Assembly (NCBI RefSeq): GCF_018143015.1
Contig: NC_054753.1
Span: 29,033,462-29,097,461 of the forward strand
Direction of reading: 5' to 3'
Length of the DNA stretch: 64,000 bases
Origin: Lytechinus variegatus
Lineage: Eukaryota > Echinodermata > Echinoidea > Temnopleuroida > Toxopneustidae
Under the pieces are notes generated by a model, which was not told where the DNA came from, did no database searches, and saw only the letters and a program-made list of their open reading frames with translations. The translations under genes were made by a program, and so were the position numbers. Positions 12,401 to 23,901 of the stretch are shown here, piece after piece (the stretch's first letter is position 1; every line of letters begins with the position of its first letter).

Positions 12401-14760
12401 CTGGGGGGAAAGTCATAATGCAAAAAGGAATTTGTATATAATCCAAGATAAATAATTAATCATGAACAGTGTAATAACATACACTGTACAAGTCAATATT
12501 TTATAACAACATAAAGAGATGTGGAAAATCAAAGAACAATGGAATTATCCAACAAAAAATGAACATTTTTAGAGAATTGAGAGGTAAATTGTAACAACTT
12601 CCTGTTAAAAAAATAGTTTTGGGGACATGGGCTGCAAATTCTTAAGCTTTTTTTGTGTTTTTTAATATCGTAACCTTAAATATTTTCCCTGCAGAATGAA
12701 AATTGTGAATGTCAATCATGGATTTTACATTAGAAAGAGATAAGGTGGGGGAATTATCATCAACAACAAAATGCTTTGAAAAAAAACACTCACCTCCCCT
12801 TTCTTGTTTGGCATTTACAAGATGGGGTACTCGTATTGGAAACCTTGACGCTTGCTGTAATCAAAGATAAAAGTTGTGGTAAAGATGGAGATAATCATTT
12901 TGAGCTGTAAAATTGCTTTATTAGGAAGAATGCCACGAGTTTTGAGATGCTTTATAAACAGCCTTTTACAATCACTTTGAGATATTTTCCTCCATTACTT
13001 TAATTTCCCAACTACAACTGAATGTTTACATGTATCTTCAAGAAAGATTTTAATAAGATATATTTAGTACAGCTCTATAATTAGAACTGTATAAGTTTAA
13101 TAATCTAATGATTATAGAACTGCTAATGATTTACGACAAAGTTTTGTTTGTCACTCTTGGTACAATTCCAAGTCAAGATTAAGAACAGAATCAGGGGTCC
13201 GTTGCAGAAAGAGTTGCGTTTAAACAAGTCAAAAAATCAATCGCAAGTCCCAAATGCGTGCTGTTGATTGGTTGAAAATCAAGTTGCGCATGATTTTTAG
13301 AGTTGCAATTGATTGCAACTCTTTCTGCAACAGGCCCCAGGTACTACATGTACATTCCTCTGCCAGCATTCAGAAATATACTTGCATATTTTCTTCATTA
13401 TTAAATCCTTCTTTACAACTTTACATATAGACAGTAATGGCTGTGAGGAAACAATCCTCTTCATTCAGTTTTGAGGCTTTCTTTTTATTTTAAATACATT
13501 TTTTTTACATCATTCATGCAGACATCTGACCGAATTCCTTTCATTCAGTAACCAGATGCATGCAACTGTACATGCATGACAATAATGTCACAAAGAAAAT
13601 ACAGACGAAGTATATTTTCTGTCTTCACAAACTGGTGGTGGAGCTTCTTCCCATGCATTGAACATGCACTGCTGATCTGTTGTCACTCAATTTCATTCGA
13701 ATCCATAATAAAACATATTCTTGAGTTTGTTTACATGTACTGATCATCAAAACCCATGGATTTTACATGTTGGGCACCAGTAACACTGCATCATTTCAAG
13801 TGGGAAATAAAATCATGATCCTTTATTTCGTGTTTTCACAAAGTGAAAAATTGGAGTCTCACTCTGCTATGCCAGACAAAAATGTTCCATCACATAACTC
13901 AGTCCAACATTCTTTAATTAACCTAAAAAGAGTACTTGGAAAAGTAAAGGACTGAGCAAAACCTGATCTGAGCATAGGTGCTGCGTTTTTTTCTACGTAC
14001 ATGTAAGGCAGAATTGCATAAGTAAATATGGCAAAATTCTTAAAGGGGAAGTTCACCCTGAAGAAAACTTTGTTTTAAAAATAGCAGAAAAAATAGTAAA
14101 AAATATTGGTGAAGGTTTGAGAAAAATCCGTTAAGAGTAAGAAAGTTATTAGAGTTCAAAGTTATGGATTTGTGACGTCATAAACGAGCAGCTGCCCCAT
14201 GTGTTATGTAATATAAAATGCATGAATTTCAAATTTTGTATGGTTCCTGATGACTTAATTTTGTTTTCTATTCATGATCGGGTGTGAAGTGATTTGTCTA
14301 TTGATATACAAAAGGTACAGTGAAAACCATTTTCAATTTTCTGAGAAAATGACATTTCATTGATTTTTTACCATTCGCTATGTAGGAATGCTGCTCGCAT
14401 GACGTCACAAATCAAATAATTGAAATTCTAATAACTTTTTAATTATTTCATGAATTTTTCTCAAACCTTCGGCAATATTTTTTATTATTTTTTCTGCTAT
14501 TTTTACAATAAACTTTTTGTCAGGGTGAACTTCCCCTTTAATGATCAGGCATTTAACAAAAAATCAAAAGCATTTTAAAAAATGCAATGCCTATTCACTG
14601 TAAAGAACAAAGGAAGAAATTTGAAAAAAAAAACCTATTCATAGCTAAAGAAAAAAAAGGAACAGTTGGCATCTGCGCATACCTCCATGGAATCCCTGGC
14701 CCATATGTACGCGGTCTCCAGGTTTGCGGATAGAGAGGAGGCCATGCTGTCTTCACTCAT
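10980..14760 (-). CDS. ZNF362/ZNF384-like: C2H2 zinc-finger transcription factor, ZNF362/ZNF384 (rotund/squeeze/lin-29) family
   Basis: Three minus-strand exons (14760-14683, 12854-12794, 12400-10980) join in phase into 519 residues. The start is MSEDSMASSL, with A at -3 and an in-frame stop two codons upstream. Six C2H2 fingers lie at about residues 183-205, 211-233, 239-261, 267-291, 297-319 and 328-350, with TGERPY-type linkers and finger 4 of the CX4C kind (CNQPGC). A Gln-rich run is near residues 74-93, an AT-hook-like KRGRKPGSK near 141, and a basic KPKKKKKKK before more Gln near 386. Finger number and the FYSKSD, QLSHLQQHTRIHTGERPY and QLSNLQ motifs match ZNF362/ZNF384, which are nuclear DNA-binding regulators. 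The C-terminal region is Pro/Ser/His-rich and ends VYNMAR. Additional non-coding 5' exons are possible. Orthology to one vertebrate paralogue cannot be decided here. Confidence 0.9.
12794..12854 (-). CDS. ZNF362/ZNF384-like: Zinc-finger gene, coding exon 2 (61 bp)
   Basis: It lies between acceptor ttgattacag and donor GAG|GTGAGTG, and encodes QASRFPIRVPHLVNAKQERG in phase with both neighbours. Too short to show as an open frame, but the splice sites, phase and sequence all agree. Confidence 0.8.
13194..13338. repeat. Hairpin MITE in zinc-finger intron 2
   Basis: GGGGTCCGTTGCAGAAAGAG and its inverse CTCTTTCTGCAACAGGCCCC bound a 145-bp element with inner arms around GTTGCA. The rest of the 12855-14682 intron shows no other gene. 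Confidence 0.7.
14040..14541. mobile_element. MITE with AAAGGGGAAGTTCACCCTG inverted ends
   Basis: The left end TTAAAGGGGAAGTTCACCCTG is mirrored by CAGGGTGAACTTCCCCTTTAA. The roughly 500-bp interior has subterminal inverse copies (TTTGTGACGTCATAAACGAG against GCATGACGTCACAAATC) and no coding. A second, more diverged copy is at 36787-37258. It may be TA-targeting; the superfamily is uncertain. Confidence 0.75.
14683..14760 (-). CDS. ZNF362/ZNF384-like: Zinc-finger gene, coding exon 1 (26 codons)
   Basis: It encodes the N-terminus from MSEDSMASSL to RDSME, ending at donor GAG|GTATGC in phase 0, as exon 2 requires. The start has A at -3, and the frame is closed two codons upstream by TGA. It is weaker than exon 2 because start and end both rest on local sequence only. 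Confidence 0.7.
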
Positions 14761-15051
14761 CCTTCATACAACATCAGATGAAGAGAGTCCAAATACTGCA
14801 TCCCCTTTGTTACACCCAGAATGGAGGAATTGCCAGTACCGAGGAATTCTCATATACAACGCATGGTTGCAATGACTGCATCAAGCTCTACCTGGATTTA
14901 ACGAAAGATAGAAAGTGTAATTGAAGCAGAAGCTTGAATTGGTAGATCGGCCATCTTTTCAATGTACACTGTAGTAAAGTATGATATCAGTGTAAACAAA
15001 GTCTACATATTAAATCATTTATTCACTGCAGGGATGCCTGCCTTTAGATCA

Positions 15052-15211
15052 GGGGAGTGTTTCATCAACATTTTCATCCAACAAGTTGTCAGATCTGACA
15101 TCTTTCTCTGATGTTGATTGGCTGAGAGGTACTGTTACTATGGTAACTGTCGGATAAAATGGGACTTGTCAGATAAAACGTCCGGACAAGTCCTTTCATG
15201 AAACGCCCCCC
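15052..15211. repeat. Hairpin MITE, TTTCATCAAC...TTTCATGAAACG type
   Basis: GGGGAGTGTTTCATCAACAT pairs loosely with GTCCTTTCATGAAACGCCCC. A sister copy is at 62460-62590, sharing 'GATTGGCTG/GATTGGTTG' and 'GGATAAAACGTC'. Confidence 0.6.
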
Positions 15212-16362
15212 AGGACTTTCTCCCATTTCCAACATCCACATAACACCAAAGTATGAGAGAGTGACATCATTTTTTTCTATTTTTGCAGTTCAGCATTTTT
15301 TTTGTAGAGCATGATGAAGTACTTCCAAAACACCCCCCCCCCCAAAAAAATGGTGTAAATTGGTCCATGGGGTCTCAAAATCCCCACTGGCCTGGTTTGA
15401 AATGTTCTGAACCAGGCCAGCAATATATTGACCATGTGGCTAATTAATCTTGGGCCCCCACAGCTGATTCACACTAAATTTGGATTAAGTGTGCTTGCCC
15501 TCATGCCCTGCCTAGCTAGGTATGGTATGGAAAAATGCTGAAATGAAATGAAAAGTAGGGGTTGTAAACTTGTAACATCATCACTTAAAGGAAACCAAAA
15601 CCCAAGATGAGAAGCAATCTTATTGCAAAGAGTACAATATGAGGAACAATTTAAAACAAGTTTCATCAAAATCGTTGTGAAATAAACAAGCTAGGACGTT
15701 TAAAATTTTTGGTTGTACTTTCAATGGGGATCCTCAAAGTGGCAAACCTGCTTCAAAATGGCTGATTTTGTGGACAACTCTCCATTTGTTTTGTACTGTG
15801 AAACAGCCGTGAAAGAAGCTCTGCTGAGTGTACCGGTACCGAGGACGAACTTGTATGATTCTCTTGCTTTTGCATAATGCGCAGCGAGCATGCATATGCA
15901 AATATCTCGAACAAGCTACCGGTATATATCAAGGTCTCATCATCATCCTTTTTCCCCGCACGGTTCGGATCTCCTCTGACAAACACGCAGCGATTCAATG
16001 ATAAAGGGGTTGTAGCAGTCGTGAGAAAATAAGATCGAATGCACGAGAGTGCACACGCCGAAGCTAACCCGGTCGGAAGTGGCGGGAAATTCAAAAGGGC
16101 TATCCAACCCACGTGGACGCCAGGACCAATTGGACTAGACTTCTTGACAGCCATATTCAGCTTCAATTTTATTGGAAATCTGACTCAGTGTTACGCAAAC
16201 ACAAACTGTGAGCTCTAACTTATTCTGATTTGTTAATATTTTGCACACTATAAGGTAAGATTTTACCGATTTGACGTTTATATTTATTCACTCATTAGCA
16301 CCAATAGATAACACTAACCACCATAACAAATCAAATAACAAATGTGTCTGTGATTTATCAAA
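15212..16362. other. Intergenic stretch upstream of the zinc-finger gene, no gene seen
   Basis: No supported exon. The part at about 15830-16130 is richer in CpG than its surroundings and could hold the zinc-finger promoter or a non-coding first exon, or the 5' UTR of the LINE that follows. Nothing in the sequence decides between these. Confidence 0.3.
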
Positions 16363-16645
16363 ATGGCTACTTCTGCCTCCTCTGGCGAGGAGGCGTATGA
16401 AGATTATGCTAGCGCGATTTATTATCAATCGCAAGAGAGAATACGCCCACCATCGCCTATGGTGGCTGACCGTGAGGTATTTAGTGATCAAACTATTACT
16501 GAAGCTCGAGAAAATACAACAGAAGAAGAAGGAGAATGGTATACTATACCAAAGAAGGTTCGAAGTAGTCAAAGAAAGCCTAAAAGAGCAAGGATCAGCA
16601 CCATTAATGACTCGCCTGTAAAACAACAACGGTTGACCATTATCG
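16363..16645 (+). pseudogene. LINE ORF1 (gag-like), N-terminal part
   Basis: The frame begins MATSASSGEEAYEDYA and is acidic, then basic (KKVRSSQRKPKRAR), ending at TIIE where a MITE begins. The last codons of the open frame belong to the MITE. The frame resumes at about 17549 as GIESNVAKINPIKRAKFL, so the two MITEs interrupt one ORF1. It could be read as a host gene, but continuity with the knuckle region argues for the LINE. Confidence 0.6.
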
Positions 16646-17039
16646 AATACCCCTTTCATAAACCCCATTAAAATGAATTAGGCGGCTAATAGCAGCATAA
16701 TTTGGTCGTAAAATTGGAGGAGGACAAGAGTTATCCGCATTACTCTGATGCTGCTATTATCCGCATAATAGCAGCATCGGGACAAGATTTTGAGTTTATG
16801 AACGCATTTCCAAATAATGCGGATAATTGCCATGGTGCGGTCACAAGGTCACCCTTTTCCAACACAACCGCATCGGAGGGGGCGTGTCCAGTTGTCATGG
16901 CGATTATCCGCCTTTTTCAGGACGGGCGCTCGTAAAAATAATGCGGCTTATTTTCGGAGTTTATGAACGCAATTTTTATTGAATTATCCGCATTACTCTT
17001 AGGCGGCTAATTGGAGGATAGGTTTATGAAAAGGGTATT
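16646..17039. mobile_element. MITE with AATACCCCTTTCATAAACC ends
   Basis: The left end AATACCCCTTTCATAAACC pairs with GGTTTATGAAAAGGGTATT on the right. The interior contains repeated inverse modules (TTATCCGCAT, GCGGCTAAT, AGTTTATGAACGCA). Non-coding, about 394 bp, inserted in LINE ORF1. Confidence 0.75.
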
Positions 17040-17042
17040 AGA

Positions 17043-17547
17043 TTGTACAACGCCTACTAAGCTTGTTGTACGCAATCAAATGGGAGGCTGAATGTCACAC
17101 ATTCGTACCGTTGCACACAAGACGTACCATCCAAAATGTACCATTGCACGGCCTTAGGAGGTGACGTCACAATGCGATTTCATTGAATAAGGTAACAATG
17201 CGCGTACAGCCCGCTGGCTAAATGCGCAATGCTGTACAAGATCATGCGCGCTTGTGGGCCCGGCTTGTGGGATTTTGCTTTTTGCTTTCAATATTTTTGC
17301 TCCCTTTTCATATATTACTGGAGGGAAAAACTCTCTTGTGTTTTTTCATATTTTCGCTAGATTCCGAGGCGTTGTACAACACAAATAGCGAATATTCTTA
17401 TTCGTGCAATGGTGCGAGATTTCGCATTCGGTGAAAGAAAGAAACGCTCTATTCAACTCGGCTAACGCCTCGTTGAATAGAGCATCTTTCTTTCACCTCA
17501 TGCGAAATCTCGCACCATCGCACTCATGCCTATTCGCTATTTGTATA
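17043..17547 (+). mobile_element. About 505-bp non-autonomous element, copy 1 (TTGTACAACGCC end)
   Basis: It begins TTGTACAACGCCTACTAAG and ends CTATTTGTATAA. Inside are a palindrome with arms GAGATTTCGCATTCGGTGAA / TTCACCTCATGCGAAATCTC around GCCTCGTTGAATAGAGC and a CpG-rich centre (GTGGGCCCGGCTTGTGGG). A copy of the same length lies inverted at 59272-59788. Class unknown. Confidence 0.7.
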
Positions 17548-17548
17548 A

Positions 17549-19720
17549 GGTATAGAATCAAACGTAGCTAAAATTAACCCGATCAAAAGGGCAAAATTTC
17601 TAAATGAAAATGTAGGGCAAGTGCAAAAGATTGAAAGAGGAAGAAATGATTTAAAATTATGTGCAAAAACCAAAAACAAGCAGAAAATTGAGGTCAATGA
17701 CAGAATTTGCAGGAATAGCAATCAAGGCAGATTGGTACAACCCAGATAAGAAGAAAAGAAAAGGAGTTATAAAGGTAAGTACTGATATTGAAGACGAAGA
17801 AATATTAGAAGTATTGAAGAAGGACAAGGTCATTGGAGTCAAAAGGTTCAAGAAAAGAATCGACGGGGAGTTGCAAAACACCCCATCGGTTCTTTTGACC
17901 TTTGAGAGAAGAGAGGTGCCCAAAGAACTTTATTTTGCATATGAACGTTATGAAGTGTTTGACTATGTTCCTCCGCCACCTAGATGTTTCAAATGCCAAA
18001 TGTTTGGACACGTGGCAGATAGTTGCAAAAACAAAGTACGTTGTGTGCGATGTGGAGAGGGTCATAGTTACGATGATTGTCCAAACAAAGAGACTCGTAA
18101 ATGTTGTAGGTGCAAACAAAACCACTTGGCAGCATATCTTGCCTCTTTTGATAAACAAAGAAAAAAGACTACAAAAAAACATTTCGATAAATCACCGGTA
18201 CCTTGGTGGAACAGAGAATGTTTTAGAGCATCAAAAGAAAGAAATAAAGCTAAAAACAGATTCATGTATAAAACATTTCTTTATGAGGATTTTGAGAAAT
18301 ACTTGATTAAAAAAAGGGAGGCACAGGCAGTTTTCAGAAAAGCAAAAAGAGAATATTGGAAAAACTACTGTGCCAAACTTAATAGAATGGTAAGTATAGG
18401 TTCTGTTTGGAAAAGGATAAAAGGTATAAAAGAAGGTTGTAAATCTAAGATACCTGATTTGATCATAAATAACGGAAAAACTATTGCTAAATCGGCAGAA
18501 CAAAAAGCACTCATTTTTCTTCAATGTTTTAACCGTATCAACTCAAACCTAGACAAGTCAGAAGTAAACAGGAGAAAAAAGATTGAGAATATAATCATGA
18601 ACAATATTGAAAAGGTAAGTACTGATCGAGAAAATGTACTAAATGACAATTTTAACATGAGTGAATTACAAGGTGCTATTAATGAAATCAAGGACACTGC
18701 GCCAGGTAAGGATGATGTCCAAGCAAAAATGATATGGAACCTTCCAGATAAGATAATTGATATTATGTTAGATTTATTTATTGAAATATGGGATAAGAGC
18801 TTATTGCCATATCAATGGTCAGAAGCTATACAAATTCCTATCCTAAAAAAGGGAAAGGATGCTTCCAATCCATCATCTTATCGTCCAATTTCCCTTACAC
18901 CATTATTATGTAAATTGATGGAAAGATTGATAAAAAACAGAATGAACTGGTATATAGAGAAAAATAATATCATCACCCCTATCCAATCTGGATTCAGGAA
19001 AGAAAGAAGTACTACAGATCAAATCATAAGGTTGGAAACGGATATTAACAAGGCAATGATTAATAGAGAATATACAGTCGTTGTTTTCTTAGACCTACAG
19101 AAGGCCTATGATTTAGTATGGAGACAGGGTATAGTAAGCAAAATATATGAATTGGGATTTGATGGTAGAATTTTACGTTGGATAAATGCTTTTTTATCTA
19201 AAAGAATGTGTCAAGTGAGGATCCACGACCATCTATCTGTACAGCAAAACGTTGAGTTGGGAATAATGCAAGGAAGTGTAATAAGTCCTTTATTATTCAA
19301 CTTTATGATTAATGATCTGCATAAAATACAAGATATAGTAGAGATTTCAGTTTTTGCAGACGATATATGTTTATGGTTTTCCCACAGGAACCCCTCTTTC
19401 ATTATAAAGAAACTGGAGACAGCAGTTGTTTTAATACAGGAATGGTGTAAAACATGGGGATGCATATTTCCTCCTCCAAATCTGTAGCAGTTACTTTTGG
19501 TAGAAAAAGACTTAAAATTTGACCTAAGAATCAATAATGAAAAAATTCCAATAAATAAAGAACACAAGTTCTTAGGAGTATGGCTTGACTCGAAACTAAC
19601 CTGGTCAAAACACATAAAGAAGTAGTAGTAAAATGTAAAAAAAGACTCAATCTTTTAAAATGTATAGCTGGCACCGATTGGGGCCAAAAATCTGACATCT
19701 TATTTTTGGTGTATAAAGCA
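17549..19720 (+). pseudogene. LINE gag with CCHC knuckles fused to reverse transcriptase
   Basis: After a shift near 17690 the frame is open for about 600 codons. It contains knuckles CFKCQMFGHVADSC and CVRCGEGHSYDDC with CCRCKQNH, then, without any endonuclease, the segment that normally follows it (PWWNRECFRASKERNKAK). RT blocks come next: APGKDD, SYRPISLTPLLCKLMERLI, QSGFRKERSTTDQI, VVFLDLQKAYDLVW, QGSVISPLLFNFMINDL and the catalytic FADD at about 19360. The join at about 18140 (NHLAAY|LASFDKQ) marks an internal deletion that kept the frame. After 19475 the frame shifts, continuing as KEHKFLGVWLDSKLTWSKHI to the next insertion. Confidence 0.85.
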
Positions 19721-21230
19721 AGGCTCGACATTAGCGGTGGCCCGGGGCCACCAAAAATTCACCTCGGGCAACCATTATTGAAAAAATGTTAAGTTTTGGT
19801 GGCCCGAATCGGGCAACCAATAATTTTCAAAGTAGCGCAATTTTTCTCCCGATTTTGCACGCATTAATCAACTTTCTACAGTTGAAATTGCAAGCCAATT
19901 CGTCATGCGCCATTTTTGTCAATCTACACACAAATACACACACACAAAGATTGCATAGTCATGACAGTATGGAGGCCTACCACTGCACTACTGCAGCATA
20001 CAGTATATATTCAGCCGGCTGCGCCGGCCGTCTGGCGTACGTGAGCTTGCATGCATGAAACCACTGCAGCTAGCTATGTAGCTAGCTGTGCGCTAGCAGA
20101 CTATTCAGAGCTCTGCGATACAAAATGTTACTGCTAAGAAATCTTCCACAGAACTTTGAAAATCTACGTCAAAGTCACATTTTACACCAATGAAATGCCC
20201 TTCTACAGTCCATATTACTAAATCTTGATTATTAGCAAGCATTAAAAAGAGGAATTATGACCTCTCTTTTGACTCAAAAAGTCCGATTTCCAAATGCATT
20301 AATACACATAAAACTCATAGGTGAGTACATCACAGTCCCACGTGTGCATTTGTATGTATGTTGATATTTTGTTTCTTTCGAAGCTGTGTCGTTTCTAGCC
20401 AAAAATAAACAGACAGCTTCTTTCTTTTTTGTTTATAAATGACTTCTTAAACCACTCTTAAAGGAAGTAAATATTTTGGGAAGGCATTTCATTGATATGA
20501 AATGTGAGTTTTCTATCATTTTGTCAAATATAGGAAGGACTTTTCTCACTGTTTTTCCAGATATAACTTTTGCAGTTTTCTTATTTTTTTTCTTTCATTT
20601 TCTTTATAGTGACTAAACCATTTATACCCCTTCCCATTGAATATGCCTGATTAAATAATATGTTTCTACTGAATAATAATAGAAATAATTTTCCCCATTT
20701 TTTTATTAATTTTGTCTTATTCATTTTTCTTTCATTTTCTTTTTTTTCCTGTTCTTTTTTTTCTTTCCGTTGTATTTCACTTATTTATTTTATAATTTTT
20801 GTTTTCTTTTTTTCAATATACAATTCTAAAAATTATATTTGTTTCCCCCTTTTATGCATTGTTCTAATTTTTCAGCATATTTTTCTGTGATTTTCTCCTG
20901 CTATAATAATACCTGGGAACAATACAATTCTTTTGTTCTCTTTCAATCATTTCATATTTACAATGATAGAACAATTTATATATTACCAAAAATCAATAAG
21001 CAAAGTAAAATAACTGCAAGCACGATTTACATACAAGATGCAAAGTGGAACTTAGTGGTAGTGGCTGCAGAATTAATATTTCAGAAATTTGTTTTATTCA
21101 TTTTTAATTATTGTTTTTCTTTATATTTTTCGGGCCACCAAACTTTACTAACGGGCCACCAAAAAAAAATATTTGAAGGTTTTGGTGGCCCGAATGGGCC
21201 ACCACCAAAAAAAGTTAATGTGGAGCCTTG
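19719..21230. mobile_element. hAT-like non-autonomous element, 1.5 kb, inside LINE
   Basis: The ends CAAGGCTCGACATTA and TAATGTGGAGCCTTG are inverse with one mismatch. They are flanked by a direct TATAAAG on both sides (19712-19718, 21231-21237), a 7-8 bp target duplication as in hAT. 'GTGGCCCG...GGGCCACCA' modules lie just inside both ends. No transposase. Removing the element and one TATAAAG rejoins LVYK to GLIRSV in frame. Confidence 0.85.
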
Positions 21231-22101
21231 TATAAAGGTTTAATTAGATCAGTAATGGACTACGGTTGCGAAGCCTATGACGGAGCTTGTGGTAATCTGA
21301 AAAAGAAATTAGACTCTATTCAATATCAAGCCTTAAAAATTATCACGGGAGCAGCACACCAAACATCGTTAAATGCCCTACAAGTGGAATGCAATGAAAT
21401 TTCACTACAAGCGCGAAGAAGTATGTTTGTAGATAAATATAATTACTACCTAAAGGCGGCAAAAGAAACGCATCCCACAAAAAGAATACTATTGCCATGT
21501 TGGCAGTACGAAATAATCACAGGAAAAACAGGAGAAGGTCCGTTTGTCAAAAGGATAAGAAATCAAATAAATGATGATATTGAAAAACAGGTAGACTGTG
21601 CTCCAAGAAGACGTTTTTGGCACTACAAAACACCTAATGTTTCTACGATTATCAAAGAACACATTAATAAGAAATTCACATCACCGATAGAGTCTAAAAC
21701 ATATGCTAATGAAATAATTACTAAGAAATGGTCCCATGTCCTCAGAATCTATACAGATGCTTCTAGGTTACAAGATGGAAGAACGGGTTCAGCCTTTTAC
21801 ATACCGAAGTTACAAGTAAGAAAAAAGTTTAGATTATGTAAAGTAAACATTATGAGAGCTGAATTGTCAGCGATTATTATGGCCTTAGAATGGATAGAGG
21901 AATATCTTCCAATAGCAGTAGTAATTTTATCTGACTCAAGTTCTGCTTTAGAAGCCATAAAAAATTTCCAGGAAAGTAGTATGATAGACAGTTGAAATAT
22001 ATGAAAAATTAATGATAATAAATAGATTTGGAATAGAAGTGAATTTCGAATGGGTACCAGCACACTGTGGCCTAGCAGGCAATGAGGAAGCAGACGCTTT
22101 A
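21231..22101 (+). pseudogene. LINE RT C-terminal region and RNase H domain
   Basis: The frame resumes YKGLIRSVMDYGCEAYDGA and reaches an RNase H domain: YTDAS (catalytic Asp), RAELSAIIMALEWI (Glu) and VVILSDSSSALEAI (Asp). A one-base shift near 21993 leads into VNFEWVPAHCGLAGNEEADAL, the fourth RNase H block with its conserved His and final Asp. The 22102-23901 insertion follows. Confidence 0.85.
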
Positions 22102-23901
22102 GGCCATGCGTTTTGAGTTGGGCCCATTTCCGTTACAACTCAAATTTTCCTCGAAAATCGCACCATTTTATACAATTGTATTTTTTTCTTATGTTTGACA
22201 TCCTTTACCCATAAAAGTATATATATTCTGAAAGGAAATTGTCTGAAGAATTCAAAATTGCAATCAGAAAAGGCATAGGGTAATGTCATAAAATGTTAAA
22301 GGTCAAAATATGTGGAAAACTGTGAAAAAAACATACTTCCCAATAAATCTGAGAATCAGATAAACTTTACTCCCTATAGGGAAATAATCTACATATTTCA
22401 ACTCTTTAGAGTGAGACCTTTCCAGTGATATATAACTTTTTGGGGATAACTCTACCAAAATAACTGGGCGCAATCATCTCTTAAGACCAAATTTCACATC
22501 ATAATTTTTGCGGGTAAATATGTATCAATGCTTGATTTACCCCTAAAATATTAATTAGTCTTGCCTTTAGTTGCATAAATACACTTGCAAACACTAACCA
22601 GTATATCATAATAAATTTACTGTGGTTATTATGAATAAAAAATGATTTCATTTGACTCAAATTGTGGGATTTGTCACCTCTTGGCTCAAAGACCGGTGGA
22701 CCACAGGTTGACAACTGAGAGTCAGATTTAACATATAAATATAGGAAAATGTGAATGAACAATGAAAAGTTCTCATTACTGCTTAAGCTTATTTAAAATT
22801 AGTGTGAACAAAAACAACTGACAAGTTATAAATAAATCCAGACACCTGGCAAAAATACTTTATGTTATTTTAGAGTGTTATTCATGTATTTTAAATATAC
22901 CCTCTTGCTCAACATTCTGGACATGGTCTCTTGGTACTGGGTCAATTGAATGTCAATGCACAGAACATATTTCTATGGGTACATTTGCCTCTGTTTAGTT
23001 AAATCTTTGTACCAGTTTCATTCTCAAGTAGTTTTTTGTTTAGTTTTTTTTTGTAATTTGGAAAAATATTCTCTGAACACTTTTGTGCCAGCCAAATATG
23101 TGTCATTTACTGATTTATAGAAGCAGTGTGATGTAACATTAAGAAAAAGGTAAATAGAATCAGATGAGGACTTTATTGCAACAAACAAGTTTTCATTAAT
23201 TAAAATTGCATAAAAGGTGTATTTATATCTATTATGTTACCAGAGTAATCTGAAGATTCTGACTCAAAGTTATCACTGTCAGTCTACGCTGTCAATATTG
23301 AAACCATGAGGTCATGATTATTAAAACAATAGATTGATTTATCTCTGAAGCCTTTAATTAGTTTGTGCTTTTCTTTTTGAAATTTATGCAGCTTCTAAAT
23401 TTTATTAAGGTGTAACCCACAACTGTATTTTATCTCTCCTCATTTCCTATACATCAGACAGTCACAATTTCAATCATGTTAATTTCATGTTTTACATCAA
23501 TTAATTATACTAATTAGCTTAATTAGGTACCCTTTAAACTTAAAAGTTCAAATTTGACCCACTTATGATTGAAGAATAAGCTAGTGAGCCCCAAAACTAT
23601 TACATATTTAGGTACTGTGATGTTACACATTTAGTTTCTTAATGAAATGAAAATTTATGCTCCCCTCGTCATGCTCTAATGGCCAATTGATGTTACATAA
23701 TTGCTAATTACTGGTAAACGAAGTAATCTCAAGTATTTCTTTTTCTTTTCAGTAATTGGTATAAAGATTCCCTTTAATATGATACCAAATATACCCACGT
23801 AGCACATGTATTTCAAGTTTTATACCATTAATTATTTCTGTGCTTGTCGTGCAAATGTAACGATACCACCTATTTGCGGGCCCAACTTAAAACGCATGGC
23901 C
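22102..23901. mobile_element. 1.8-kb non-autonomous DNA transposon inside LINE RNase H
   Basis: The ends GGCCATGCGTTTTGAGTTGG and CCAACTTAAAACGCATGGCC are inverse. CTTTAG is present at both junctions, so the target duplication is 4-6 bp (TTTA to CTTTAG; the boundary cannot be fixed). AT-rich interior with no coding. Removing it rejoins EADAL to AKQAASKN in frame. Confidence 0.8.

Noticed and set aside
10980..12446. Start of the zinc-finger protein at the Met at 12446
   Set aside because: The first 15 codons lie upstream of a strong acceptor (ttccccccag), and two in-phase upstream exons were found.
15753..16166. 137-codon minus-strand open frame
   Set aside because: No recognisable domain, no phase link to the zinc-finger exon 1. 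May be promoter or 5' UTR.
20660..21243. Phe/Ile-rich frames within the hAT-like element
   Set aside because: T-rich non-coding sequence; no transposase motif.
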